Below are positions 13,001 through 25,204 of a stretch of 64,000 nt of DNA, in pieces. The stretch covers positions 13,907,479 to 13,971,478 of the forward strand of contig NC_036450.1 of NCBI RefSeq assembly GCF_002775205.1, written 5' to 3'. The translations under genes were made by a program, and so were the position numbers. The notes under the pieces were generated by a model that was given only the letters and a program-made list of their open reading frames with translations, was not told the origin of the DNA and made no database searches. This DNA is from Xiphophorus maculatus. Lineage: Eukaryota > Chordata > Actinopteri > Cyprinodontiformes > Poeciliidae. Position 1 is the stretch's first letter; each line of letters opens with the position of its first letter.

Positions 13001-16000
13001 CAAACCACCCCCGCAACTATTTTGTTTTTTTGTTGTTTTTTCAGTTGCAATTTCAAAAGAGGAATTTAAATATGCTCTGTTTAGTATCTTGATCTCTTTG
13101 TAGTTTCCATCCTGCTTCATCACTGACTTTTCTTTCTGCCATCAGATAACGTTGAGCTGATCCTTCAGGGAATAAACAGTCGCCACAACAGTGAGAGCCA
13201 AGACAACGATCAACCAGATTATGACAGTGTGGCATCTGATGAAGATCCAGTACAAGAGGCCACATGTGGGGATAGCTGTAACCATGGGAGGACAAAGGTT
13301 CATTTTTTTTAAGAAACCAGTCTCTCACACTGAACATCAGTACCTTTCTTGGCATTTAAAATTGATAGCATCTTTTCTATTTTTTTTTCTTTTGCATTAG
13401 AGCTCAGAGTCTTCTGATCTGTCTGATGGACCAATTACAGTGCAGGAGTTCATGGAGGTGAAGAGTGCCCTGACTGCTTCAGAGGCCAAAATACAACAGC
13501 TTCTCAAAGTCAACTGTCATCTTAGTAAAGAACTGCAGATGATGCAGAGCAAGGTTAGTTAAGTTATGGATTATGTCGTATGTGTTTAATTATTTTGTGA
13601 GCGTATGAATAAAATGAACAGTTGTGCAGTATTAATCTCTTTGTGAACGTTAATTAAATGGTGGTATATTAATATTTCAGTGCAAGTGTAGTTGTGGATT
13701 ATTGCACCTAACAAATTGCATTTCTATCCTCTTTGAGGCATATTGATTTGGTTGATTGCTGCCCTGAGCTGCATTAGTTTTAACATGTTGCCAGCCTAAT
13801 AGGAATGTCCCCCATTTCATCTGCAAATGTGCAACAGGCAGATGAAATTTATGAAACAGTGTGCTGAGGAGTCGGGAGTTTCAACTATTCATGGTTGGGT
13901 GGATTTTATGAGCTGATGCTGCTAAAGTCTTATCTTCCTCACATTACATAAATTTGCATTAAATAAATTCTTAGTATTTCATCATCTTCCATCAGACTGC
14001 TATATTCCCTTCGACGATCAATTAAAGACATGGTTTACATTAGTTTTTTTAATGTTTCTAGACTACATTTGAAACATCCTTAGAACATTTTGGGGCTTTA
14101 GTGTATTATGCCTGTCCTTGGTTAATTTAAAGAGCTCAATAAACCTCTTCCAAATGTAAGCAGCTCTCACTGGGATGGTTACCAATTAAAACAGGTGATT
14201 AAAAAGAGACAATATCCCAGCAGCACAGCAAGCATACCTCTAAAAATTACCATTCTAGCTGAAAATGTTTAGTAGAAGATTTCAGAAAGGAACAAAAAAT
14301 ATAGCTTGGACTACTGCAACAGGTTGGCTCTACAAACTAGAATTATGAACTGAGAGTAGATCGCTTGCACCTCCAGAAAGCATCTGCCAAATACCACCCA
14401 CATCCACTTTATTTCTTACTACAGTTACACATTTGTCTCATCTTACATAATTTTTTAAACATGTCAGACATACCTGTTTTAGACATTGCTACTGATGTTT
14501 CAGAAAATCCTCTTCCATTAACATTTCTGGTCACACTTGAGGGCAGCAGATTCAGATCAATAGCATGGTCTCTTTCTAGAAACATGATCCGGGTTATTCA
14601 GAAGGAAACAAAGATTCTTTTGTCTACTAAACACACAATTTGCATCCTTTCATTTCTCATATTGGAAGAAACATCCTCATCAGAGCGTATTAAGACGCTA
14701 TTAAAACACAGCATACTCTAAAGACAGAAACAGCCATAATGCTTGATAGAAAAAAATCACCTTCATTTCCTCACATTTAGTGCAGTCTTGGCAAGATGGG
14801 GAAACAGTGTGACAGCAGTTTACAGTTGATTCTGTATTTGTTAGCATGCTTATTTACTGTTTCAATGCATAGGATGGATAGAAATACATTGTGATTCGCT
14901 TGTACCACTTGGTTTACTGCTTCCTATGAGTTGGCTAATCCCACTGGTTTTCTGACTTAAAACTAGGAGGCACTCAAATTTTAGGACATCATTCCAAGTC
15001 TCTACTTCTGGAATGCATCCTATGTAAGAAACAGAGCTTAGTTGGCCTTTTATACCATTTTTAAGGCTAATTTCTTAAGAATTAGGCTAGATTTTTTTCT
15101 TGCTGTCCCCATAGAATGATGGAGTAACTCTATAAGCACCTTTTATTTACAGTACATCGACTCTCTTTTACCTAAGTCAAATATGGACGATGTTTGTCAG
15201 AAACACAGAGCTCAGTTAATAGATGCCCCTATTTTGCCTTACTTTCCTGGAATGTAAACACTTCAACTAAATGTGGACAGTTAGACGTTATTGAAGTTGT
15301 TTACTTTACAACTGTTTTTCTCCTGACAAAGTTCTTTTTTTTTCTTATTTCCCTGCACTGTACAATGATATAATGCATTTAGCACTGTTTACTTTCATAT
15401 TCAGATTTGGCATATTTCACAGCCAAAATATTTATTAAACTAATGCCCCAGACTTGAAAACACCAGCTTTTTTGTCCGCTGTTGTGTTAAACTCTACATG
15501 ATAAGGATGCTTCTAATGCAATCATCAGTTAATTTGTTTAAAACATTTTTGACTTACTTTTTAATGATGCAAACTGTCTTCTTTGGTTAACCAAAGACCT
15601 CTGGTGGTCTTTATAAGACTTGCACTCTGTTGAAAAGTTGCATGTTGAGGATTTTTGCCCAGTAAGCTGTAAAAGTCACGTTTCTCACCGTCATTTTTTT
15701 CCTCATAAATAAGGGGAACCGCTTCTGGTGGGTATTCTCATGAGAGTTTTTATCAACATGCTTTATCAGCATTTCATTTGTCAAGGAGAGCTCTCCTTTT
15801 GTGTGGTAGAGCATTACAACAAAGAATTTCCTTTAACCTTGAGGCTTATCTGTTGATTACAGACTTATTGTGGGGAAAGCGACCTCCAGCCAAGATTAAA
15901 TTACACGTCTCTTTGTTGCCCCCAGCTGAGCTCCCTGCAGACTGAAAACACAACGCTGAGATGGCAAACCCCCGGCGGACAACAACATCCCCAGGGGCCC

Positions 16001-19000
16001 TTTGGTCGACATCCACCCCGCGGAGGTCGCGCCATGTCGATGTATGAGACGGGCTCTGCTCCGAAACATTTCTCCCACAGAGTGGACATGGCTCGCCATG
16101 ATGACGGAGTTGTTTTGCAGCCATTTCCCACCAACGTAAGCACACGGGCAGCGGCGCTCCTGCTCATGATTGTTTAAAGTGACGAGATGCTTGGCTTGGG
16201 GCTGGTGTTGGATTTTCATTTATTCATTCAGTCATTTACTGCATCTCAATGGTGTTGCTCAACTTGGTTTGACCCCTTCTCTAGATTGGGAGGGGCCCTT
16301 TGGGGACAGCTGCCTCCTCCCTCCCTACCTTCCCCTCTCCCCTGTCCTGGTCGTGGGATGAGAGATCTCGCAGGGTTGAGTACCAAAAGTCCCCTTGGCT
16401 CAGTTGGAGCCTCCAGGGACACTGAAAACTGTCCTCTTGCTTGACCCCACAGTCTTTTCTCTCCAGACCTGTCTTTGAACTGCTTTTTCTGAGTATTGGC
16501 TGCATGCATGTACCTTAGTACCTCTGCTATGGTCCAGTCACGTCAACAAACCCAGCAGGTTTGAAAGTAAACATTAAATTTATGAAATGTTGCACAGATG
16601 CTGTCAGAATGATCACACTGCTGCAGTGATCAAGATTAGAGATGCACTGATACGACTTTTCAAGTTAATTTTTCGATCTTAGGTTTTTGTATATCTTTGA
16701 CCTACTGAGACCAATTGAGCTAATTTTAAATTACTTAAGCTTTTCTTTTGTTTGGGCTTCCTGATGTTTGCATTTTACTGCCTGTGAGTAGTCAGTCTTA
16801 AATAGACTTACATTGAAATTCAATGCATATTAAACTGTCTTTATATGTTATATTCGCCATTAGTTCCATTAGCATTGCTAGTCGAAGAAGCCACTCTGTG
16901 TATTCTTAGAAAATGAGATTTCCAAAAGGCTGCCAACATTTTCAAATCCAGTCCATTCTATTACAGATGGAGGTTGAAAGCTGAAAAATTGCAAGAGAAA
17001 CTTTCTTGCACTCAGTTTCTGGTTTCTGTTATCTGCGTAAAAGGTCCTGCTCTTCCTCACCGTCTTACGTTCTGAAGGAACGGCAGAAATCCAGATTAAT
17101 TTAGTTTCCTTTAAAATGACTTCTTTGGTTCCTCTATGTTTTAGACATGTCACTGATACTGAAAATGGCTAAAGTTAAATGTTGTTCACTCAGTAACAGT
17201 GTCCACACTGAAGATTGTGGCCTGAAAAAGAGAGGATTTTTGAGTTTTCGACCGGTTGATCATATTTATAGTCAATCAAGCCTAAAATCAGTCTGTTCCT
17301 TCTCCAGTTAATTCCTTGGTGCATCTCTATAAAAACATGAGATAGCTTTACACAAAGTACTTTTTGGCATTGCTAAGTGTTGTGATTACACAACACTTAG
17401 CTACCATCTGTATTTTATTACAGCTACTAATTGCATCAGCTGTGCTATGAATGTCTAAAACACAATCACTTGATATTTTTTTCTCCTCCTTTTCTGTATT
17501 TGCTTTAGAACAAAACATTGATTCTGAAATGCATGAAGTAAATTTTCCTAATTTTGCCGTGTGTTGTAATCATTAGTCACTTTGTGTTTGACTGATAGTA
17601 ATACATTGGTATCATTATAGGGCTGTAGTCTTGGAGGACACGGTACAATGTTGGAGAACGACTATGACACTACTCCAAACCACTCTGAACTCGAGGAGAC
17701 TGGGTAAGTAGGAACATTGTATGTTTACTGGGGACTTGCTTTTGCAAAGTGCTGCTGACTGTGAAGTGAAACAATTTTTTATGTAGATTTAGAGCAGTGC
17801 TTCTCCAACTTTGAACTCTGGATCAGTCAATCCGGCCCTTTTTTATTAATCTTTAAATATTCAGACGGTAACCTTGACCATTTGTGAACTATATCTAATA
17901 AATCTATATCTACTGTATATTTATTTTTTCCCATGAATCTGTCTTAGGTTAGCAGCTGTGTGGGAAAACATGATTACTAATCATTGTTGTCAATGTTTTT
18001 CAAAACAAAAGGCATACAATATGAAGCAGAAAAAAAAAAAACATCTTGTATGTTTTTTCTAAACCTGCTGACTTGACTGGACTAAAATCAGATCTAGGTC
18101 CTTGAGATTGAAAATTTAGCGATACTTTAAAGACAAATACTACTAAAAAATGTTCAGTGACAAGTAGTGAGTTGTTTTTAAATGACATAGGGCTACTTTT
18201 ATGGACATAACATTTAAAATGTTCAGACCATGCACTTAATTCAACCACAAGAGTAATCATTAAATTGACCTTGCACCAGGTCAATATAAATATAACATCT
18301 TCTTCCAAGACTTGGTTATAATTTCACTTTAAACTGTATCTTTAGGAGGAATTCAGTGTTTGTATTTTTGCGTTTGTAGCAGTCCGGAAGCTGCTCCTGA
18401 CTCAGTGGAACCAGGGGTGGAAGGTGAAGAAGATGCCACTCTGCCGTGCACTGAGGACGTTATATGCAAGACGGAGCAGATCACCAAGAACATCCAGGAA
18501 CTCCTGAGAGCTGCACAGGAGACCAAGCATGAAAGGTACAGCATTTTGATTTGAAGTGTGACGCCATGATTTAAAATTAATTAAACCTGTTGAATGATGC
18601 ATTTCTACCTGACTTTAAGGAGTCAGCTATGTTTTAGATTTACTCAAGCTGAAGGTTTTTCAGCTTCTTGGTCAGTGCCTTTTAGAAGCCATGCTATGGG
18701 ATTTGTATGCCACTTGTTTCACAACTAGCCTTTTAACTGAAATATGCCGAGTTGTAAGTTAAACACAGTCACATGTTGAAGAAAACCAGACACATGCTAA
18801 AGACCTGGAATTACTGGTTTGGAGTCTGGTAGCCAGTTGGATGTGCCTTAACTGGCTCTGGTTGTTCATGCAGCTGATGGAAAGCAATTACTCATTTTCA
18901 AGTTTTTTCTTGTCTATTGTCTGCAGACTCAATGTCTGCTCTTGATTTCAATCTAAATCTTTTCTTTTATCTTAGCTGTTTGCTCAGATTCGTCTACAAT

Positions 19001-22000
19001 GTCATGTAGCCTTCTGCTAACCTTTAAATATGTGGGGACTATTTGATTCCAATAATTCTTATATCACAATAATTATAGATACACAAATGAACCACTTTAT
19101 GTAGAGATCTTCATTACTATTTTTCATCTATAGCAACAGGATATTTGGATAGTGTGCTTGTTTGTGAAAGATTTGAGGCAGACATTTCATTAGAGGTCAA
19201 TAAAATCCATTAGGATCATGTGAGAACTTCTTTTGTGGGTATTGCTGACACAATGCACTCTTTCACATTTTCACTTCCAGCCAGCCAAAATGTATTTTTG
19301 GGTGGTATTTTCAATGTTGATTAATATCCTAAAGTATCTTTGTAAAAAAATAGTCTGTTTTAATTCATCATGTTAACTCATATATGGTAGTCAAGGGGCA
19401 GCTGCAGAACCAAACTGTATGAAGAAATAGCAATAGCAAATGGAATAGTCCCAAATGTGAGGTTTCTTTGCAGATCTATTAAGAAGAGGATAATTCAACA
19501 AAACAAGAGCAGAACATCCGAAGGGACTACTTGGATGTAATATTTGGTTGGATATAATATTTCAAGTGTTATGTAATCATGTTCAACATTTTTATGATAT
19601 ATTTGTTCCATTGACTGCCATCTAACTTCTCGTAATGCCGTATGAGTTGTGTCTCTTTAACGAGATGTGGCAGCTCATTGAAAGTACTGGCATTACTGTG
19701 TCTTAAAAATAGTGGTTTAAAATAATTGTTGTAGTATTAAGCAATAGTTTCATGACTAAATATTTTTACTAAAATGAACATTCTCTTAACTGTAAATATA
19801 AAAACAATTAAAACAAAAATATTCACCCAGTTTGAACAATCTATTGCCTTTTGGGATGTGTATAAAATAAATTAAAAACTGATGAATAAATTGAATAACC
19901 CTTAGTTCAAAACCACCAAAATAAGCTATAAAATGTAAAACTGTCATGTACTTCTTGGGAACCGAGTAGTGATTATTAGTATCTGATGATTCATGGTGGA
20001 ACTTGTGTCAAATATATTGAATAAATGCATATTTAGCTTACCATATGCACTTTATCATATGACTATTAACTTTCCATATAGCTTCTACTAACACTCCTAC
20101 TTTTTTGCTGCACTGATTTATGAGGAGGATTTGATTCTTTAACCTCCACACCATTAGTTGCAACCCGCATTGCATTAATTTGGTGTGGACTGCTGCAGGT
20201 TTCAGCTCCTGCAGCAGTCCACACCAGCTTTTCTGCAGCTTTTCTGTTGTGCCTCTTACCAAAAACCAATACAAATGTGTGTGTGTTTTGTGAATGAGCG
20301 TGGTCACCACCTTCTTTGTCTGACTACATGTACATGAAGGTGATATTTTTCCTGTGATAGGTTGGGATTAACACATGTATCACTACATTCCAGTAAAGGG
20401 CTTTGACACCAAGTAGCCTACATGTAAAAACACTAAAGTCACTTAAGTTGGTTAAGTAAACCTCTGTCAAGGTAAATCATTAAATAAGTTATATGTTAGG
20501 TATTAAGTAAGTTATGAAGTAAACTTGGAAAGGAGTTTTTTCATGTTGTTTTGAGAACTTAATTATTCTAAAACCTTCTTAAATTTCAGATGGTGAAAGT
20601 TGAAGAAACTCTTAAAATTTACAACCTGTTTGTTTCAGGCCTGCATGTACAATGTTTTAGAATTACATTCATTAATACCACTCAGGGTTTAATGGTCTGA
20701 AAACTTTAATAAGTAAAATGCTGAGCATGAAGTGTTTCATTTATTAGTGAAAAAAGGCAGCAGTTGTTATGGTTTTTAAAATCACATTAACAAACATGAG
20801 GAAGAAAAGTGGCTTTACTTTGAAAACCATGCTAAAAAGCAAAATTTATTTAAATGTCTCTGTACTCAGTAGAGCATTTAGAACCTGTTTATTCAGCATT
20901 TTGTCTCTTCCAGCTTTCTGCCCTGTTCTGAGAAGATCCGTTTGGCTGTGACCGAGATGGCCGCCCTATTTCCCAAGGTATTCACTTCTTGACACTAGAA
21001 TGGCTAGAGTTAGTCCACTTTGACGTATACCTATATCGGCTTCGATAGTCCAACTGGCCTGAAGGATTTTATCTAGCAGGTGCTTTTGTTCTGTAAATAG
21101 GGCCATTACCTTATCAGTACCCTGGTAATGGCCTCAACGCATCTCACAGTTGCACAATAGACTTAGACTTCGACTTCGACTTAGACTGACTTTGTTGTCA
21201 TTTTCAATGCACAGGGTGTATAAAGAACGAAATTTCGTTGCATACGGCTCAGGATAATGTTTGAAGTTCCAATGTTGTGAGTAAAATAAAAGTCTGATGG
21301 CAAGTAGGAAAAAGCTGTTTCGGAACCAGGTGGGCCTGCACCGGATGCTGCAGAACCTCTTTCCAGAGGGCAGCAGGGAGAACAGTCCATGGTGGGGGTG
21401 TGAGGGGTCACTGATGATGTTTCGGCCTCAGGACACGCATCCTGCATCGATGGTTGACCCGTCAACAAATCTGTCCCGTCAACAAAAGGGCGAAGTGTCA
21501 CTTCGCCCTTTTGCCTGAGCTGGGTGTGGAAGGTTGTTGCCGAAGCAGTTTCTCCTTGTGTGCCTTCTTCTCACTCACATGAGAGTTACCGAACTCTTTT
21601 GCAAGCTCAACCAGGAAGTCCACCCGTCTCTCCTGCACCCCAATGCATGCCTGATAAAGCACATGTGCATTCAGTGCTGCCATGTCAATCATGTTTGCCA
21701 GGTTTGCTGACCAGCTGTCACATAGTGATGGAACCTTGGTCACCCCCTGCAAGATTATGACTGAAATAAATGCCATTAGTTCTTGTGAACTAAATAGGTG
21801 AAACAGTCACCTATTTATCCTCCACAGCACAAAAGGCTGCATGCAAATTTGCATGTGCAAAGTCTCCCAGATTTCTTTTGCTTACACTTTTTGCATTATT
21901 TTTTTGAGGTGGATCAACACAATTAATTTGGTTAGTTTATTTCTAAACTGTCATGTTATACCCTCTTAGCTTTATTTCAAAGAGAAACATTACTAATTTC

Positions 22001-22692
22001 TTTTAGAAAAACCTTTGCATATTTTTTGAAACAGATTCTATGTTTTGCAAACTCTATGTACATTTGGCAAAATGACCTGGATAATGCAGCACAACATCAT
22101 GGATCAGCTGCAAAAGGTCACATCTCTCCAAAAACACTTCATGTATGCTTCAAAACTAAACTGAAGAGCACTACCTACAGGAGACCTGATCTCCTGCAGG
22201 TATCATAGATACCCACCCCCAACATGGACTATTCACATTCCTACCCTCTGGCCTGACGGTCAACGACCACATTTACAATTGAAGAAGGGATGCTAATTTG
22301 AGCCATCAGAGTCGTCAGGGTGGACTCCGGCCTTTTGGCCCTGTTGAGCCGATATGGGAAGGACTCGAAAACTGTACCATCCTAGTGTCTTGAACAATCA
22401 GCAGATTTGTTGACGGGTCTTAAATATCCCCTTTTGCTTCAAGAGCATTTTTATTCAACTTCTTGCCTTACCCTCTCAACAGAGGCCGTCCTCGGAGACG
22501 GTGCGAAATTCTCTGTATCTGCTGACTTCGAGCGCGAGCCGACTTCACGGAGAGTGCCAGAAGGCAGCAGAGCTCAATCCCTGCCCATCGGACATCCAGC
22601 TGGTCACTCAGCAGGTCATCCAGTGTGCCTATGACATTGCCAAAGCTGCCAAGCAACTTGTTACTGTCACAACCAAAGAAAACAACAACTAA
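7023..22692 (+). CDS. git2: git2, ARF GTPase-activating scaffold protein, complete
   Basis: GIT2 is a GTPase-activating protein for Arf6 and a scaffold that joins PIX/PAK and paxillin at focal adhesions and endosomes. The model has 20 coding exons: 7023-7074, 7546-7679, 8496-8608, 9678-9783, 10226-10312, 10415-10545, 11644-11738, 11848-11893, 12177-12228, 12304-12376, 12498-12595, 12689-12800, 13146-13297, 13401-13553, 15926-16135, 16285-16374, 17621-17703, 18380-18535, 20914-20977, 22483-22692. All phases agree, giving 738 residues (human about 759). The ArfGAP zinc finger is C11-x2-C14-x16-C31-x2-C34, with arginine finger R39. Ankyrin repeats lie at about 132-230 (GNTPLHIAAKAGQ) and Spa-homology repeats at about 265-390 (LAMDVYDEVDRRETDA, FATLVIDILADAKRR). 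A coiled coil covers about 435-475. The paxillin-binding C-terminus (QLVTQQVIQCAYDIAKAAKQ) ends in KENNN. MSKR and the exon 2-7 sequence fit GIT2 rather than GIT1. Exon 16 is the least certain: its donor GTTGAG is weak, but phase and sequence (SSLPTFPSPLSWS) support it. Intron 11 has a GC donor. Confidence 0.95.
7075..7545. other. git2 intron 1
   Basis: The intron begins with a GTACGG donor and contains a short tandem CTAACCAACCG stretch at about 7115-7142. I see nothing else in it. Confidence 0.6.
7780..8465 (-). mobile_element. Tc1/mariner-like transposon relic in git2 intron 2
   Basis: The ends are imperfect inverted repeats: left CTGCTTTGCCAAAGTTTGC, right AATACTTTTGCAAGGCTTTG. On the minus strand an open stretch reads ELIGETAKKPMATQADLQRS followed by TAQVGELVDGKTI, a degraded Tc1 transposase N-terminal helix-turn-helix region. 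The element is about 0.7 kb, so most of the transposase gene is deleted. It cannot be active. Confidence 0.8.
8609..9677. other. git2 intron 3
   Basis: AT-rich intron DNA. I see no exon, RNA gene or recognisable repeat. Confidence 0.6.
9784..10225. other. git2 intron 4
   Basis: AT-rich intron DNA with no recognisable content. Confidence 0.6.
10569..11374. mobile_element. Foldback-like element with ~95-bp inverted arms in git2 intron 6
   Basis: The segment 10569-10663 reappears as its reverse complement at 11281-11374 with about nine differences including a one-base gap. Both arms contain CTGTTGACTGAATGCAATAC and CAGTTTAACAATGA in the same orientation relative to the ends. The arms enclose about 617 bp with no transposase-like frame. 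The outer ends read TGTAATAAATAGTTCTTA and its near complement. This is the layout of a non-autonomous DNA transposon with long terminal inverted repeats. I could not identify the family or a target duplication. Confidence 0.6.
13554..15925. other. git2 intron 14
   Basis: A 2.4-kb intron, AT-rich throughout. Reading frames such as one at 14365-14721 have no relatives I recognise. I see no clear repeat. Confidence 0.55.
16637..17329. mobile_element. hAT-like non-autonomous element in git2 intron 16
   Basis: TAGAGATGCAC at 16637-16647 is matched by its reverse complement GTGCATCTCTA at 17319-17329. A terminal TAGRGATGCAC motif is typical of hAT-family elements in fish. The 0.7-kb interior has no transposase frame. 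The eight bases outside each end do not match, so any target duplication has decayed or the ends are misplaced. Confidence 0.5.
17704..18379. other. git2 intron 17
   Basis: AT-rich, with no recognisable content apart from the tandem TAGCAG acceptor at its end. Confidence 0.55.
18536..20913. other. git2 intron 18
   Basis: A 2.4-kb AT-rich intron. Its only clear structure is the perfect 19-bp inverted repeat at 20181-20226, listed separately. Confidence 0.55.
20181..20226. repeat. Perfect 19-bp inverted repeat (hairpin)
   Basis: TGGTGTGGACTGCTGCAGG at 20181-20199 is followed by an 8-base loop TTTCAGCT and the exact reverse complement at 20208-20226. The arms are GC-richer than the intron around them. 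No element or RNA gene family is recognised. Confidence 0.9.
21160..21455 (-). repeat. LINE 3' end fragment in git2 intron 19
   Basis: Read on the minus strand the sequence encodes remnants such as DPSHPHHGLFSLLPSGKRF and FRNSFFLLAIRLL. These resemble the region after the reverse transcriptase in several fish non-LTR retroelements. Its 3' end is a short tandem of GTCTAAGTCGAAGTC-type units at about 21160-21186, as expected for such elements. Only a 5'-truncated tail of about 300 bp is present. Confidence 0.6.
21458..22417 (-). mobile_element. piggyBac-like transposon remnant with terminal inverted repeats
   Basis: GACCCGTCAACAAATCTG at 21456-21473 has its exact reverse complement at 22402-22419, so the element would start CCC and end GGG, as piggyBac elements do. 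A second CCCGTCAACAAA lies at 21476-21487, followed by a palindrome. On the minus strand an open stretch at 21498-21776 reads SWSANLANMIDMAALNAHVLYQ, here seen as NLANMIDMAALNAHVLYQ plus RRVDFLVELAKEF. This is like the C-terminal part of piggyBac transposases. The catalytic region is missing, so it is a dead internal-deletion copy. The flanks TTGA and TCTTAA only loosely resemble the TTAA target. A LINE-like scrap (22213-22250) lies inside. Confidence 0.6.
21483..21512. repeat. Palindrome inside the piggyBac-like remnant
   Basis: AAAAGGGCGAAGTG, a single central T, and CACTTCGCCCTTTT form a perfect 14-bp-arm palindrome right next to the second copy of the terminal motif. Subterminal repeats are common in DNA transposons and may have served as transposase binding sites. 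Confidence 0.85.
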
Positions 22693-23850
22693 CCTAAACC
22701 CAAAGACACTTCTCAAGCACTCAATGCGCAATCCATCTGTTACAGTGCGAGGCTTTCTTTTTAATCAGTGTTATATTTCTGTTTCCTCAACAGTAATAAG
22801 TCTAAGCATTCACACACATTCCTTGGGGTGGGAACGTCTCGCCAAAGGATTCAGAATCATAAAGTCATCAAAAAATAACTTTTGTCTTTGTGCAGTGCAT
22901 TTATGAAAAGACACATCCTTACCTCGCAGAGTTAAATCCCTCTGGTTTCCGAAAGTGCAACGTTGTGCACTTATGGAACCGAAATAGAACAACAAGCAGT
23001 TCTAAAGAGTTTCTTTGTGTTTTCTCTTTCTCCTCAGTACTGTATTTGACATCTGATGTGGTTCTTGACATCTGCTTTCTGGCATGGTCCAAAAGATTCA
23101 GACCAGCAAGGACCACAACTGATAAACCCTCCCCAGTTTACTCCAGTGGTGATGGTTTATTTTTCTAATAACTGTTGTTTTAGGAAACGGTGGCTGTATT
23201 GTAATCTAAAATCTTTGTGATGTTGCTTGCTTAAAAGTATACATTTGTTTAGAAAGCCGACTGTGACGATGACACAAAACGCCTTTCGGTGTATTAGACT
23301 ATGTTTCAGACCAGCACACTTTCATTCCATCCAGCAGGAGATTTATGCTTCTCTCTCTCTCAGCTGGTTGAAGATCTCTTCTTTAGGTAAAGTGTCAGTA
23401 GTTATTGGAGTTATAATGTTACAGCCATACTTGTAATGCTCAGTGTGTGACTGTGTGTGAGGGAGCGAAGTTGCTCTCAAATGCGGCGTCCACAATGGGT
23501 TGTGTGAAAACCACTTTGAATCAGTTTTAACAGCATTATGCAAATATGTAAGATGTATGTATCCATGCAATTCTTTATCAGATTAATCCAAATGCTATTC
23601 TATTTAAAAATGTATGTCCATACCTCTAAACAAATATCAGTGTTTATTTTCATAAGCTTTTGTTCAACACAGCTAACATTCGTCCTGCTGTTTGGGGCAT
23701 CCCAGCTGGCAGTCAATTAATGATAACTTGTGATCTCAGTGTATTTGCTGTGGTGCTGTAATCAAGTGTTTTACACGCTTCCTGTGGTCAAATGCGTAGT
23801 TCTACATGGCTTACAGCCCACAATAAAATAACCGTAACCTCTGTGTACCT
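22693..23850 (+). other. git2: git2 3' UTR (extent inferred)
   Basis: The sequence after the git2 stop has no recognisable coding content. AATAAA occurs at 23822-23827 and is a plausible polyadenylation signal, giving a 3' UTR of about 1.1 kb. Other AT-rich hexamer variants downstream could also be used. Confidence 0.45.
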
Positions 23851-25153
23851 ATTGTAGATCATAGTGAGCCAGATGACTTTGACCCAGTTGTGGAAATGAA
23901 CTGTAGTTCTTTTCATGTTACTCAGGTTTAATTAGACTTCATAAACATAAAACATGTTCACTATGTTTCCAGGAGACTTTCTCTTCTATGTCAACAATTG
24001 CATTATGAGAAATGATCTTCTATAATCCATTTTTAAAACTACGGCTTGACGTGTGTTTGACAGAAAATATATTTTATTCAGTAGAAAACGTTGCGGACTG
24101 TATCACACATTAAGAAAAGCGCTAGGATGTTTTCACCCTATTTAAATGAGACCACAATTATTTTAAATCTGCTTTATTTAAAATAAACTATTTACTAGGT
24201 TTTAATTACTTTTGAGTTTTGTAAACGTTAGACTGCAAACAAGTATCAGAATATTTGAAGTATGATTATTTTAAATGGACATTGGGCAATCTTGTGGGAC
24301 TGAGAAAACATCTGCCACAATCCCTTCAGTGTATTAATGATGTAACTGATGTTGCATATATTAAGTTAATTTATTTTAGCCCAGCTGTTTATGTTTTTAT
24401 TTTTTGTTTTTTTATGAAGACTTGATGTGTAACGAAGCAAGCGCTAGAGAGGATGACTTTAGGTTTGTTTCTAAAATACTCCCCTGAACCTTCATCCTCC
24501 AACTCTAACTGCAGTCTGCCCAGGTTAGATTTGTTTTGCGCATTTGAACTGCAAAAGCTGTACATTTAAATTACAAATGATGGGTTTGCAATTAGATGAA
24601 GAATAAGAAAGGAAGAAAAAAAAAACCCATTTAATTTTGGCAACAGAATAAATACACTTAAGGAAATGTATAAAATATTTCAAAGCTTTTTAGGAAACTG
24701 GTTGTTTTTTATCTTTTTTTTTTTTAAAAAAAGCAAAAACAAATATGTCATGTCTTATGAGTTTACTTGTAAGATTGTGTCAGAGATTTTCAATCTGTTA
24801 TAGTTTAAGAAAAACACACAAGTTTAAACTGGCGACTGACATCTAATGCCAAGAGTGAACATACTCAGCCAATCAGAAATGTAGTATTACTTTCCTCCAT
24901 TGAGTTTGACCCCACAGGTTCAGGGTAGTATTAAAAGTACTGGGTCGTTTTTCCAAGTCATCTATTTTTACTCTGGTAGATGTGATTCAAAAATGGTAAA
25001 AGAAAGATTATTGAAACTGAAACTCACCTTTTAGATACGTAGGGAACCATAAATAAATGTGAAATTGTATTTTCACACTTTCATGCAAAAATATTTGAGA
25101 AAGTTGAAACCTAATCATGTAATCCATATACATTTGGAACTTTAAAAACAAGC

Positions 25154-25204
<51 letters not shown>

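Noticed and set aside
14365-14721. A 118-codon open frame in git2 intron 14.
   Set aside because: AT-rich sequence, no recognisable domain and no splice signals.
15846-16219. Overlapping minus-strand frames of about 100 codons.
   Set aside because: They lie opposite git2 exon 15, which fits the gene model in phase and sequence.
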